Assembly (NCBI GenBank): GCA_034439875.1
Contig: JAWXBG010000226.1
Location: forward strand, 1-19,184
DNA from: JAWXBG01 sp034439875
Lineage (GTDB): Bacteria; Bacteroidota; Bacteroidia; Flavobacteriales_D; Sanyastnellaceae
DNA: 19,184 nt
Direction: 5' to 3'
Shown piece after piece: positions 1 through 8,318 of this stretch. The notes below the pieces were generated by a model, which searched no databases, was not told the origin of the DNA, and saw only the letters and a program-made list of their open reading frames with translations. A program made the position numbers and the translations under genes. Numbering within the stretch: position 1 is the first letter of the stretch; each line of letters starts with the position of its first letter.

Positions 1-690
1 AGGAGCTTGGGTGAGGGTGACGTAGAAAAAAATGGAACTCAGAAATACAAGGAGCTTGGGTGAGGGTGACGCAGAAAAGAATGGAGCTCAGAAATACAAG
101 GAGCTTGGGTGAGGGTGACGCAGAAAAGAATGGAGCTCAGAAATACAAGGAGCTTGGGTGAGGGTGACGTAGAGATGTGTGGGATGTAGATGTTTAATGA
201 GCCTGGGTGTGAGACCCTGACTAGGGTCAGGGTGACGTAGAACAGAATGGAGCTCAGAAATACAAGGAGCTTGGGTCAGGGTGCCGCAGAAAAGAAGGGA
301 GCTCAGAAATACAAGGAGCTTGGGCGAGGGTGACGTAGAAAAGAATGGAGCTCAGAAATACAAGGAGCTTGGGTGAGGTAGAGATGTGTGGGATGTAGAT
401 GTTTGATGAGCCCGGGTGTGAGACCCTGACTAGGGTCAGGGTGACGTAAAAAAGAATGGAGCTCAGAAATACAAGGAGCTTGGGTCAGGGTGACGCAGAA
501 AAGAATGGAGCTCAGAAATACAAGGAGCTTGGGTCAGGGTGACGCAGAAAAGAAGGGAGCTCAGAAATACAAGGAGCTTGGGCGAGGGTGACGTAGAAAA
601 GAATGGAGCTCAGAAATACAAGGAGCTTGGGTGAGGGTGACGTAGAAAAGAAGGGAGCTCAGAAATACAATGAGCTTGGGTCAGGGTGAC
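1..690. repeat. Tandem array of 49-bp non-coding units
   Basis: Twelve unit starts (AGGAGCTTGGG or a close variant) lie at 1, 50, 99, 148, 265, 314, 363, 474, 523, 572, 621 and 670. Nine intervals are exactly 49 bp. The two long ones (148-265 and 363-474) carry a related 62-68-bp insertion. The whole unit is conserved, with a few recurring variable sites (GGGTGAGGG, GGGTCAGGG or GGGCGAGGG; GACGTAG or GACGCAG; AATGGA or AAGGGA). Because 49 is not a multiple of 3 and each unit carries stops, neither strand stays open, so the array is non-coding. The last unit degenerates just before the gyrB terminator. The array is cut by the left edge, so its full length is unknown. Its function is not recognised. 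Confidence 0.95.
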
Positions 691-712
691 ATGGGACACA
701 ATGGTCTGGGGT

Positions 713-744
713 AAAAAAAAGACCGCCAAACGGCGGTCCTTTTC
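713..744 (-). terminator. Intrinsic terminator of gyrB
   Basis: Read on the minus strand, a perfect 7-bp G+C-rich stem, GACCGCC/GGCGGTC (721-727 with 732-738), closes a 4-nt loop and is followed by eight T residues (complement of 713-720). It lies 17 bp beyond the gyrB stop. The plus strand also has CTTTT after the stem, so it could work weakly in both directions and shield gyrB from the repeat array. Confidence 0.9.
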
Positions 745-760
745 AAAGTATCAATTTGTC

Positions 761-2716
761 CTAGACATCAATCTTCGCATACTTCGCATTTGCTTCGATG
801 AACGCACGACGCGGTGGAACTTCGTCGCCCATAAGCATCGAGAAAATATGATCACATTCAGCAGCATTATCGATGGTCACTTTGCGGAGTGTCCTAAAAT
901 TTGGATTGAGAGTTGTTTCCCATAGTTGATCGGCATTCATTTCTCCAAGACCCTTATAGCGCTGGATATTTACACTGCTCTCTTGTCCTGCTCCTTTCAT
1001 TTGCTCGATTAAAACATCTCTTTGAGCTTCATTCCACGCGTACTCGGCTTTACCACCTTTTTTGACCAGATATAATGGAGGAGTTGCAATGTATATGAAT
1101 CCGTTTTCGATCAGTTCCCGCATGTGCCTAAAAAAGAAAGTAAGGATCAGTGTTTCGATGTGACTTCCATCAATATCAGCATCACACATGATGACAATTT
1201 TATGGTAGCGAAGTTTCGATATGTTAAGGGCTTTGCTATCCTCTTCAGTTCCTACAAAAACGCCAAGTGCGGTATATAGATTCCTGATCTCTTCGTTCTC
1301 CAATATTTTGTGTAGCATAGCCTTTTCCACATTGAGGATTTTACCTCGTAGCGGAAGAATCGCTTGAAACTGTCGATCGCGACCTTGCTTAGCTGTACCA
1401 CCTGCCGAGTCACCCTCGACAAGGAACAACTCAGATTTGCCTGGATCTTTTTCAGAACAGTCGGCAAGTTTACCCGGCAATGCACCGCCTGTACCCACAC
1501 CTTTGCGTTGAACTAGCTCACGTGCTTTGCGCGCAGCGTGGCGAGCTTGTGCGGCCAAAATTACTTTGTTCACGATGGAACGAGCATCTGAAGGATTTTC
1601 TTCAAGATAGGCTTCGAGCATTTCGCTTACCACTTGGCTTACAGGAGCTACGGCCTCCTTGTTGCCTAATTTGGTTTTGGTCTGCCCCTCAAATTGTGGT
1701 TCTTGAACCTTAACACTAACCACTGCGGTGAGACCCTCACGGAAGTCGTCACCATTAATTTCGATTTTCAATTTTTCTAAAAGACCGCTTTTCTCAGCAA
1801 ACGTTTTCAATGTGCTAGTCAAGCCTCTTCTAAAACCCTGCAAGTGTGTACCCCCTTCGGTGGTATTAATATTATTTACATAACTGTGAATGTTCTCATT
1901 AAATGATTCATTGTATGTCATGGCAACTTCCACGGGGATTTCTCCATCAGTGCGTTCCATGTGAATGATCTTTTGAATAATCGGCGCACGAGTTTCATCC
2001 AGGTATCTAACGAACTCTTCTAATCCGTCAACTGATAGGAAGGTTTCAAATTTTGCATTTCCCTCTTCATCTATATCGCGTTTGTCGCATAAAGTGAGTG
2101 TAATACCTTTATTGAGAAATGATAATTCGCGAAGACGATTCGCAAGCGTCGCATAGTGATATTCGGAAACATCAAAAATTGAGGTGTCCGGTTGGAACAC
2201 TACAACAGTTCCGCGCTTATTGGTTTCACCCGCTGTGCGAACGGGAAATAATGGAATACCCTTTGAGTACTCTTGCTCCCAAATAACACCTTCACGGTGA
2301 ACTTCAACTCTCAGAAGACTAGACAGCGCATTTACACAACTCACACCCACTCCGTGCAATCCACCAGAAACTTTATACGAGCCTTTATCGAACTTTCCTC
2401 CTGCTCCAATCTTCGTCATTACCACTTGAAGAGCAGAAACTCCCTCCTTCTTGTGCATGTCTACCGGTATACCTCTACCGTTGTCCTCAACTGTAACACT
2501 GTTGTTTTCATTGATAATGACCGATATGTTATCGCAATACCCTGCCATCGCTTCGTCAATCGAATTATCGACTACTTCGTAAACCAAGTGATGCAGACCA
2601 CGCATCCCAATATCTCCAATGTACATCGCCGGACGCATACGCACGTGCTCCATACCCTCGAGGCTTTGGATATTGTCGGCGGTATAGGTTGGTACTTTTT
2701 TTGAATCTTCGCTCAT
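761..2716 (-). CDS. gyrB: DNA gyrase subunit B (GyrB)
   Basis: ATPase subunit of DNA gyrase, which introduces negative supercoils together with GyrA (not in this window). Numbered from the ATG at 2716 (651 aa): GHKL ATPase motifs EVVDNSIDEA (47-56), DNGRGIP (78-84) and GGLHGVG (118-124); TOPRIM motifs EGDSAGG (434-440) and DADIDG (512-517); and QRYKGLGEMN (585-594) near the C-terminal gyrase B domain. The length fits GyrB without the extra insert of gammaproteobacteria. The reading frame is open to a GTG at 2737, adding seven residues. The ATG is preferred because MSEDSKK leads straight into the conserved YTADNIQSLEGMEHVRMRPA region. A GGAGG lies 14 nt before the ATG, rather far for a Shine-Dalgarno site. 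ParE is the alternative, but length and motif wording favour GyrB. The gene is monocistronic, with its own terminator. Confidence 0.97.
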   Translation of the reverse strand: MSEDSKKVPTYTADNIQSLEGMEHVRMRPAMYIGDIGMRGLHHLVYEVVDNSIDEAMAGYCDNISVIINENNSVTVEDNGRGIPVDMHKKEGVSALQVVMTKIGAGGKFDKGSYKVSGGLHGVGVSCVNALSSLLRVEVHREGVIWEQEYSKGIPLFPVRTAGETNKRGTVVVFQPDTSIFDVSEYHYATLANRLRELSFLNKGITLTLCDKRDIDEEGNAKFETFLSVDGLEEFVRYLDETRAPIIQKIIHMERTDGEIPVEVAMTYNESFNENIHSYVNNINTTEGGTHLQGFRRGLTSTLKTFAEKSGLLEKLKIEINGDDFREGLTAVVSVKVQEPQFEGQTKTKLGNKEAVAPVSQVVSEMLEAYLEENPSDARSIVNKVILAAQARHAARKARELVQRKGVGTGGALPGKLADCSEKDPGKSELFLVEGDSAGGTAKQGRDRQFQAILPLRGKILNVEKAMLHKILENEEIRNLYTALGVFVGTEEDSKALNISKLRYHKIVIMCDADIDGSHIETLILTFFFRHMRELIENGFIYIATPPLYLVKKGGKAEYAWNEAQRDVLIEQMKGAGQESSVNIQRYKGLGEMNADQLWETTLNPNFRTLRKVTIDNAAECDHIFSMLMGDEVPPRRAFIEANAKYAKIDV

Positions 2717-2773
2717 AGGGGTTACTATTTCCTCCACTTTACTTTCAATTAATTTGTTTGTTAATCCATCAAT

Positions 2774-2803
2774 AAAAAAGGCTGAAAAAATCAGCCCTTT
2801 TTA
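2774..2803 (-). terminator. Terminator-like hairpin in the probable gyrB leader
   Basis: Stem GGCTGA (2780-2785) pairs with TCAGCC (2791-2796) around a five-base loop. On the minus strand it is followed by six T residues, the layout of an intrinsic terminator. It could end transcription from the upstream TPR/barrel operon about 400 bp away. It could also act as an attenuator, since the only visible TAnnTTTG box for gyrB (2812-2819) lies upstream of it. T residues also follow on the plus strand, so it may be bidirectional. Confidence 0.6.
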
Positions 2804-2811
2804 ATGGCCCA

Positions 2812-2819
2812 CAAATGTA
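2812..2819 (-). promoter_or_regulatory. Candidate gyrB promoter (-7 box TACATTTG)
   Basis: The minus strand reads TACATTTG, an exact match to the Bacteroidota -7 consensus TAnnTTTG. No clear TTG/TTTG -33 element sits 17-23 bp upstream. It would give a leader of roughly 90 nt with the hairpin at 2774-2803 near its 5' end. Confidence 0.45.
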
Positions 2820-3108
2820 GTGAATCCCCCGTCTTTATTGGAAAAAATAAGCATTTTGAAGACCCTTCGTTTGTTAACAAAAGATGAACAAATGGAAGCG
2901 TGAGCAGGACTCACCTAAAGATGGGTTAACTATCTGTAATACAGCGTATTGATTAGTCGTTCAATCAGTATGTTTTAAACGATTTTTCTTGGAAATATCA
3001 AGTAAAATCAGTATATTACCACGTTTATATCGTTTATGTATCTGTAGTACTCCAATACCGTTTCACTACATTGAACTAAACATAAATCACCACGACATTT
3101 ACCATTTC
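2820..3108. other. Intergenic spacer, no gene recognised
   Basis: This A+T-rich stretch lies between the gyrB promoter region and the 48-bp repeat upstream of the barrel gene's stop. The only open frame of any size (plus strand, from 2989) has no similarity I recognise and runs through the repeat, so I do not call it. No tRNA, riboswitch or further strong hairpin was seen. Confidence 0.5.
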
Positions 3109-3156
3109 ATGCATGCAAAATCCTGCGGCGCATTAACCAAAACAGACTTCCACTGC
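3109..3156 (+). repeat. 48-bp dispersed repeat, copy 1
   Basis: It starts ATGCATGCAA and ends CTTCCACTGC. It matches 16105-16152 at 44 of 48 positions, and the similarity stops sharply after the end. It contains the core AGACTTCCA.TGC also found near one end of the long palindromic elements in this window. The copy with its flank forms an imperfect inverted repeat (ATCCT...GCGCA against TGCGCA...AGGAT). Confidence 0.8.
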
Positions 3157-3211
3157 GCACTGGAGGATTAAGTAACATAGGTATAACAGCTACTCAAGAT
3201 GATTCCCACTA

Positions 3212-4954
3212 TCAAAAGAACCCATAAGTGAATCCCATCATAGCATTAAATCGCTGAACAGGATATGCATTGAATCGCTGGTATCTTGTAGCCAACATGT
3301 TATTGAATTGAACCCAACCCGATAGTCTTCTATTGTATCGGTACTCCACTTTCAAATTGGCATCCATGAACCCTTCTAACCTATAAATAAAAGGAGCTGT
3401 ATTTGGAGCAATACCCAAACCTTCCACTTCTCCGGCATGTTCTGTAATCTGTTGTGCATTGGTTTTAATCCAACGTCGACCTACATAAGCTATTTGAGAG
3501 GAGATGATGAACTTGTTATCCAAATTGTATTCTCCGTTAAAACCAAACTTTATATCTGGTTGATGCCAAGCCTGTCTTTCATCGTAGGTGGTATACTGAT
3601 AATAATCCCCTGTCAATTGCACATTCCACTTCTCCCCTGCACGATACGTAAGTGTTCCCTTGAAATCAAGGACATCCAATTTGTCGTAAACGACTTTAAA
3701 CGCATTGCCGGGAGAAAAAACTGAGTCGTTTACAAAGTATGCGAAGTCTACGTATTTATTGTAATTCACACTCAAATCAAAACTAGCGGTACTAGACAAT
3801 GCTCCGCTCACTCCTCCGTAGACCTCCAACTTATTGTTGAGATTGCGCAACTCCGAAAAAGTTTCTATGAATGGATTCACTCTGGTTAGCGAATAATAAT
3901 TAACCGGCGTGAGTCCTCCCTTGATACCTGCAAAAGGAACAATCAAACCGTCAGCAATAATATATCTGGCATCGGCCATTGGATAGAAATGAAAAGGTTG
4001 TTCACCCCGTGCATCATTATACAATCCCATTCCTACAATGAGTCTGAAATTCTCCATCTCAGACGTTGCTGTTCCCACAGCACTTACAATTGCATTATCG
4101 AAATCATTTTTTACGAGTTTGTTCTGCACTGTATCAGGCCTCATGCTAATGAATTGATTGTAGTTGATGCCAAGCCATCCATCTATAAACTCAGCATTCA
4201 TAAATCTGCTTCCATGAACCTTCACATCCACATTTGTTTCTTCCCCATCAAATAAATCTTTCGTGCTGCGAACCGAGAGATCTCCTTCGTAATTGATGTC
4301 TGTAGAATCTTTGAAAAAACTTTCCAAACCTATTCTACCGCTGAAAGTATTCAAACGTTGAGTAATACTATCTACCTGAACCCCTGAATAAATCTCAGGG
4401 TCGAAGCCATAAAAATTCCAAAGATTTCTCTCCCAATTCACTCCTGCCGTCAATGCATTTTTACTAAAAAACCATTTACCCCAGAGATCTGCTTTGTTAT
4501 CGCTAAAATGATCTGGTATGCTGTCATCAGCACTCACCCCTCCGGCCGAACTAAGGTGGTTGTATCCAAATCCAAAAGTCCCCTTCTTGCTCCTACCGTC
4601 GGTGTAATAAAAATCGACAAGTGGAGTGAAGTACAAACCGTATCCGGCTTTCAGATATCCTCGATATAACTTCTGTAGCTTGTTGTCTATATTCACCTTT
4701 GCAGGAGTAATTGGCTTTAACGGAATAGTGACGTTTTTTCTCGTGGGTATAATGCTATATTGAATTGGAGGGATTTCCAGAATATTCTCTCTAATGTCCG
4801 GTGAAACTCCTATTTTATTTGCATCATTGAGCATTATGATCCTGTTTCCCGTAACCGTAACATCCCACTCGAGAGAGTCAGTTACTTCAGGACGTTGAGC
4901 TATGCTGAATGTAGACATCAGCACAAAAAATATGATTGAAAAAATATTTCTCAT
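3212..4954 (-). CDS. Outer-membrane beta-barrel protein, TonB-receptor-like
   Basis: A 580-residue protein with an N-terminal signal peptide (about residues 1-19, cut near FSIAQ). After a proline-rich linker (about 60-95) comes a long run of alternating amphipathic strands rich in Y, F, G and N. It ends in an aromatic terminal strand (MGFTYGFF), the usual C-terminal sign of an outer-membrane barrel. No TonB-dependent plug domain or carboxypeptidase-like N-terminal domain is evident, so it is shorter than a full TonB receptor. It is probably a plugless barrel of the TonB-receptor-like superfamily. It lies 37 bp downstream of the TPR gene on the same strand, so the two are probably co-transcribed and may act together at the outer membrane. 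The substrate is unknown. The envelope location is well supported, the transport role is not. Confidence 0.75.
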   Translation of the reverse strand: MRNIFSIIFFVLMSTFSIAQRPEVTDSLEWDVTVTGNRIIMLNDANKIGVSPDIRENILEIPPIQYSIIPTRKNVTIPLKPITPAKVNIDNKLQKLYRGYLKAGYGLYFTPLVDFYYTDGRSKKGTFGFGYNHLSSAGGVSADDSIPDHFSDNKADLWGKWFFSKNALTAGVNWERNLWNFYGFDPEIYSGVQVDSITQRLNTFSGRIGLESFFKDSTDINYEGDLSVRSTKDLFDGEETNVDVKVHGSRFMNAEFIDGWLGINYNQFISMRPDTVQNKLVKNDFDNAIVSAVGTATSEMENFRLIVGMGLYNDARGEQPFHFYPMADARYIIADGLIVPFAGIKGGLTPVNYYSLTRVNPFIETFSELRNLNNKLEVYGGVSGALSSTASFDLSVNYNKYVDFAYFVNDSVFSPGNAFKVVYDKLDVLDFKGTLTYRAGEKWNVQLTGDYYQYTTYDERQAWHQPDIKFGFNGEYNLDNKFIISSQIAYVGRRWIKTNAQQITEHAGEVEGLGIAPNTAPFIYRLEGFMDANLKVEYRYNRRLSGWVQFNNMLATRYQRFNAYPVQRFNAMMGFTYGFF

Positions 4955-4991
4955 TGGGTCGTTCTTTTGAGTCTGTTCTTTAGAATTCGGA

Positions 4992-7900
4992 TTAATCGTT
5001 GTTCACATCAATTTCGATGGGTTCCTCACCTCGATTGCCTTCTTGGGCATTCTCAATCTCATCCAAATAATCCAATTTAGAATTCGCCTCATCGATAACC
5101 CATGATTCATCTACGTTTTCTAAAATAGCTTCAATAGTAGCTCGCGCGTTGAAATAATCTTCCATTGAAATGTAATTGTCCGCAAGCAAAAGGAATGTCT
5201 TGAATTTCCATTCATCAAACGAAGAGTAGTCCTCAATGAGATCAAAACATTCCGTTTCGCATTTGGCAAATTGACCTGTACGATTCAAGATATCTGCTTT
5301 ACGATATTTCGCTTCTGCAGCCATTACTCCACCTTTCTTCATAACTTCTGTAAAGTCGGAATTGGCTCTAGTGTAATCCTCTTCTGCCATCCTAATTCTA
5401 CCTCTCCATAAATATGCCGTACGTCGGATATCTTCAGGTGTATTGGTATTGCTTATTACCAGATCAGCAAACGTCTTTGCATCCGACAACTCGCCCAATA
5501 AATAGTAGCATCTCATTTGCCCTATTTGAGCCTCTAATTTATCCGTAGGTGATATCTGTTCGAGTTTGATATAAAGATCTAAAGCCTCTCGATAATTTTT
5601 ATTGTTGTATTGAATAGTGGATGCCATGATAAGACAAGGCACAGTGTACTCTCCAACAGGTGATTTTATGACCTCGTTGCACGCGAGCAAAGCGTTCTGC
5701 TTATCCCCTTTGGTCCAGTAGCACTCAGACAAATAATAGTTCGCCTCTGTTTTGTGAATCGCCGGATTGTATTGCTTTAGATATGCTTCTAGTTTTGAAA
5801 TGGCATTTGTACAATCTCCAGTGAGTGCATATCCCTCCGCCTTTTTGAAAACCTCATCGTCTAAATCCGATGTTTGAACATCGAGTACAGAAATATTTGT
5901 CGCATCATTCACAAACTGTGGATCATCAATGAGTAAGGTCTTTAATACAGTATAAGCTTCTTTCAATACTTTATCATTTGGATACGCCGCCTTCATCGTG
6001 TTCCATGTTTCTTTCGCCGATGATACATCCTCTTGTATTGTGTAGATCAGACACAAGCCTAGCAAACTTTGCTTTTTGAATGGTGTGTTCGCATGGTTGT
6101 TGATGACATCTTTGTAATACACCTCGGCCTCATTTATCCTGTCCTCTGCCATATACGTTTTTGCCAACTCATACTTTGCTTCTACTGCGTATTCTGAACC
6201 TGGCATTTCAGAAAGCATATTTTTCAATACCCATGCCTTCTTATCATTTTGATCGTTTAGCCCATAACAAATAGCCTTTTGATAAGTCGCATAGTCCTTT
6301 TGAGCGTCGCCCGCAGCTATACCCTTGTCGTAATTTGCTATGGCCTGCACATACTCCTTTGTGGCGTAGTAGCAATCGCCAATACGCATATATGCATCCC
6401 CTAGTTTTTTAGCATCTTTTTCTCCTTGCCCATCAGCGTATTTTCTGAAACTTGTATTGGCCGACACAAATTTTTGATTTCTCAGACTGATACTTTGAGC
6501 ATCGGTACCATCTACTCCAATTCCTTGTTTGAAAAAACTATATCCATCTCCATAATGACCCATTCCGTAATACTCACTGGAATACGAACCAGGCAAACTC
6601 GTAAAATTTGTGTAGTGATCATGTGCCTTTCCGTAGTTCTTTAATTTAAATGCGACTTCGGCTTTCCAAAAAATTGCTTCCGCGGTAATCTGAGGATTAA
6701 GAGGAAACACGGAAACTTTATCGAAAAATTTTTCGCTTTCAGCATAAGCTCCAGTCTGAAACAATTCAACTCCCCTATTGTAAGCCACAATTTGATAAGC
6801 TTCCTTCGTTCGAGCATCCTTGTTGGCAATCTTATCCAACGATTTTAAAGCGGCTTCATAATTGCGTGTCTTCATATACACGTTTAGTAAAAACTCATAA
6901 GCCTCATCCTTTCTCGGCGAATTCGGATATTCCCCTAAATAGTTTTCAAAGGCTGTAATAGCTTCATGAAAAGGGTTGTAAGAAAGTTCGAAGGCAAGTT
7001 TGGCATAATTGAAAAGTGCATCTTCTTTGATTTGCAAATTGTAGTTGAGATCCGATGCTTCCTTAAATGCATTTCGTGCATAGGTTTTTTGATCAAGTTT
7101 CAAATAACAATCACCCATGTTGTATGTTGCCATTTGGTCCAATGAATCACCTTCAGCAGTGCAATTGCTAAATGCATCCAAAGCTTTGGCATATTCTGTT
7201 GTTCTATAAAAGGTATATCCGAGCTGATAAAAATCTTCCGAAGATTTATCCTTCTTATCAGTATCTTCATGATACATCAACAAAAATGGAAGTGCTTCTG
7301 CGAACTTTTCTTTTCTGTAATAAGCGTCGCCAATCAGACGTGCAATTTCGGGAGCGCGTTTTGTTGCGTTCTCCTTCGCCTTTTCCAGCACTGGTGGCGC
7401 ATAGACGAGCAACTCATCATATTTACCCTGATTGTACAAAATCTGAGTAACATAATACGGAATAATTGGAGCGAATGAAGCATCGGTCTCTAGCTTTTTG
7501 AATCCTTCTAATGCTGTTTGATAATTCTTTTCTTCGTAGGAAATATGCGAGTAATAGTAGATCGAAGCATTTTGATAATCGCCGGGAATATCCTTTACCT
7601 CGTAAAAATCTTTCCTTGCTGATCCTATTTGTCCAGTTTCAAAAAAAGAAAAACCTCTCTTGTAATGGAATTCTGTTTTTTGATCAGTTGTGAGCCCCTC
7701 GGTTTCTACCTTTTCAAACCATTCGAGGGCCTTTTTATAGCTCTTCTTTCTGTAGTTGTGCGTAGCCAGTTGGTAATACACATGCCAAACCCAAGGACTA
7801 TCTGGATGCTCTTGAACAAAACGCTCGAGATCGAATTCTGCATCCTTGTGAAACAAATAAAGTGAGCATATTCCTCGATAGTACTCTGCATTTACGCGCA

Positions 7901-8093
7901 GCTCAGTCTTCGCATTGGTCTCAGCCAAAATATATTGGTCAAATTTCTCCTGTGCTGCCACATACTTTTCCTTTTGGAACAGCTCCAATGCTTCGTAATA
8001 GTGCCGATTGATATCGTAGAAAGTAGCGGTCTTCTGGCCATAAAATAAAAGGCCGGATAACAGGAAAGTTGCGGTAAGAAGGTATCTGGACAT
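4992..8093 (-). CDS. Large periplasmic TPR-repeat protein
   Basis: A 1033-residue protein with a signal peptide (about 1-20, MSRYLLTATFLLSGLLFYGQ). TPR-type helical repeats run along almost the whole chain, seen as recurrent A/G..Y...G....A....F patterns such as YYEALELFQKEKYVAAQEKF (about 32-51). They resemble repeats of BamD/YbgF-like and other tol-pal-associated TPR proteins. The C-terminus is short and strongly acidic (EEPIEIDVNND). No lipobox cysteine follows the signal peptide, so it is predicted periplasmic and soluble. TPR arrays are protein-binding scaffolds, and the 37-bp spacing to the barrel gene suggests that barrel as a partner. I recall a similar large TPR/barrel pair in other Flavobacteriia, which was not checked here. 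No exact TAnnTTTG box precedes the ATG. Specific function unknown. Confidence 0.8.
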   Translation of the reverse strand: MSRYLLTATFLLSGLLFYGQKTATFYDINRHYYEALELFQKEKYVAAQEKFDQYILAETNAKTELRVNAEYYRGICSLYLFHKDAEFDLERFVQEHPDSPWVWHVYYQLATHNYRKKSYKKALEWFEKVETEGLTTDQKTEFHYKRGFSFFETGQIGSARKDFYEVKDIPGDYQNASIYYYSHISYEEKNYQTALEGFKKLETDASFAPIIPYYVTQILYNQGKYDELLVYAPPVLEKAKENATKRAPEIARLIGDAYYRKEKFAEALPFLLMYHEDTDKKDKSSEDFYQLGYTFYRTTEYAKALDAFSNCTAEGDSLDQMATYNMGDCYLKLDQKTYARNAFKEASDLNYNLQIKEDALFNYAKLAFELSYNPFHEAITAFENYLGEYPNSPRKDEAYEFLLNVYMKTRNYEAALKSLDKIANKDARTKEAYQIVAYNRGVELFQTGAYAESEKFFDKVSVFPLNPQITAEAIFWKAEVAFKLKNYGKAHDHYTNFTSLPGSYSSEYYGMGHYGDGYSFFKQGIGVDGTDAQSISLRNQKFVSANTSFRKYADGQGEKDAKKLGDAYMRIGDCYYATKEYVQAIANYDKGIAAGDAQKDYATYQKAICYGLNDQNDKKAWVLKNMLSEMPGSEYAVEAKYELAKTYMAEDRINEAEVYYKDVINNHANTPFKKQSLLGLCLIYTIQEDVSSAKETWNTMKAAYPNDKVLKEAYTVLKTLLIDDPQFVNDATNISVLDVQTSDLDDEVFKKAEGYALTGDCTNAISKLEAYLKQYNPAIHKTEANYYLSECYWTKGDKQNALLACNEVIKSPVGEYTVPCLIMASTIQYNNKNYREALDLYIKLEQISPTDKLEAQIGQMRCYYLLGELSDAKTFADLVISNTNTPEDIRRTAYLWRGRIRMAEEDYTRANSDFTEVMKKGGVMAAEAKYRKADILNRTGQFAKCETECFDLIEDYSSFDEWKFKTFLLLADNYISMEDYFNARATIEAILENVDESWVIDEANSKLDYLDEIENAQEGNRGEEPIEIDVNND

Positions 8094-8318
8094 GTTCCTC
8101 TGTTTAGAGTTCTTGTAAAAGGTGTGAAATTACAGTTTCATGCGGGGTGTATCGCACTGGTTTCCTTGCATGATTTGAACGTATCAATGTTCATCCTATT
8201 GCTCGGCCCACTCAATACCCATTGTTTTTGAGACGTCGATCCAATGACAATGCCAAATTCATGAATCCCTTTTCAATTGGCTATCTAGATCGCTATCTTG
8301 CCGAAAGTTTGAGAGAGT

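Noticed and set aside
1..690. CRISPR array
   Set aside because: The whole 49-bp unit is conserved, so there are no unique spacers, and no cas genes are nearby.
686..925. Plus-strand ORF of 79 codons over the gyrB 3' end
   Set aside because: It covers the terminator and the antisense of gyrB, and has no signal, promoter box or recognisable product.
2273..2704. Plus-strand ORF of 143 codons
   Set aside because: It lies entirely antisense to the conserved gyrB ATPase domain, and its composition is that of a shadow frame.
2709..2737. GTG at 2737 as gyrB start
   Set aside because: Possible, but the ATG at 2716 starts directly at the conserved N-terminus, and the GTG extension has no independent support.
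4992..8093. Type IX secretion component (PorW/SprE-like) for the TPR protein
   Set aside because: It is much longer than those lipoproteins, has no lipobox cysteine, and no type IX gene or C-terminal sorting domain is seen nearby.
8094..8318. RNA gene or promoter pair in the divergent spacer between the TPR gene and nnr
   Set aside because: No exact TAnnTTTG box on either strand and no strong hairpin. Only a near-match TATCTTG before nnr.
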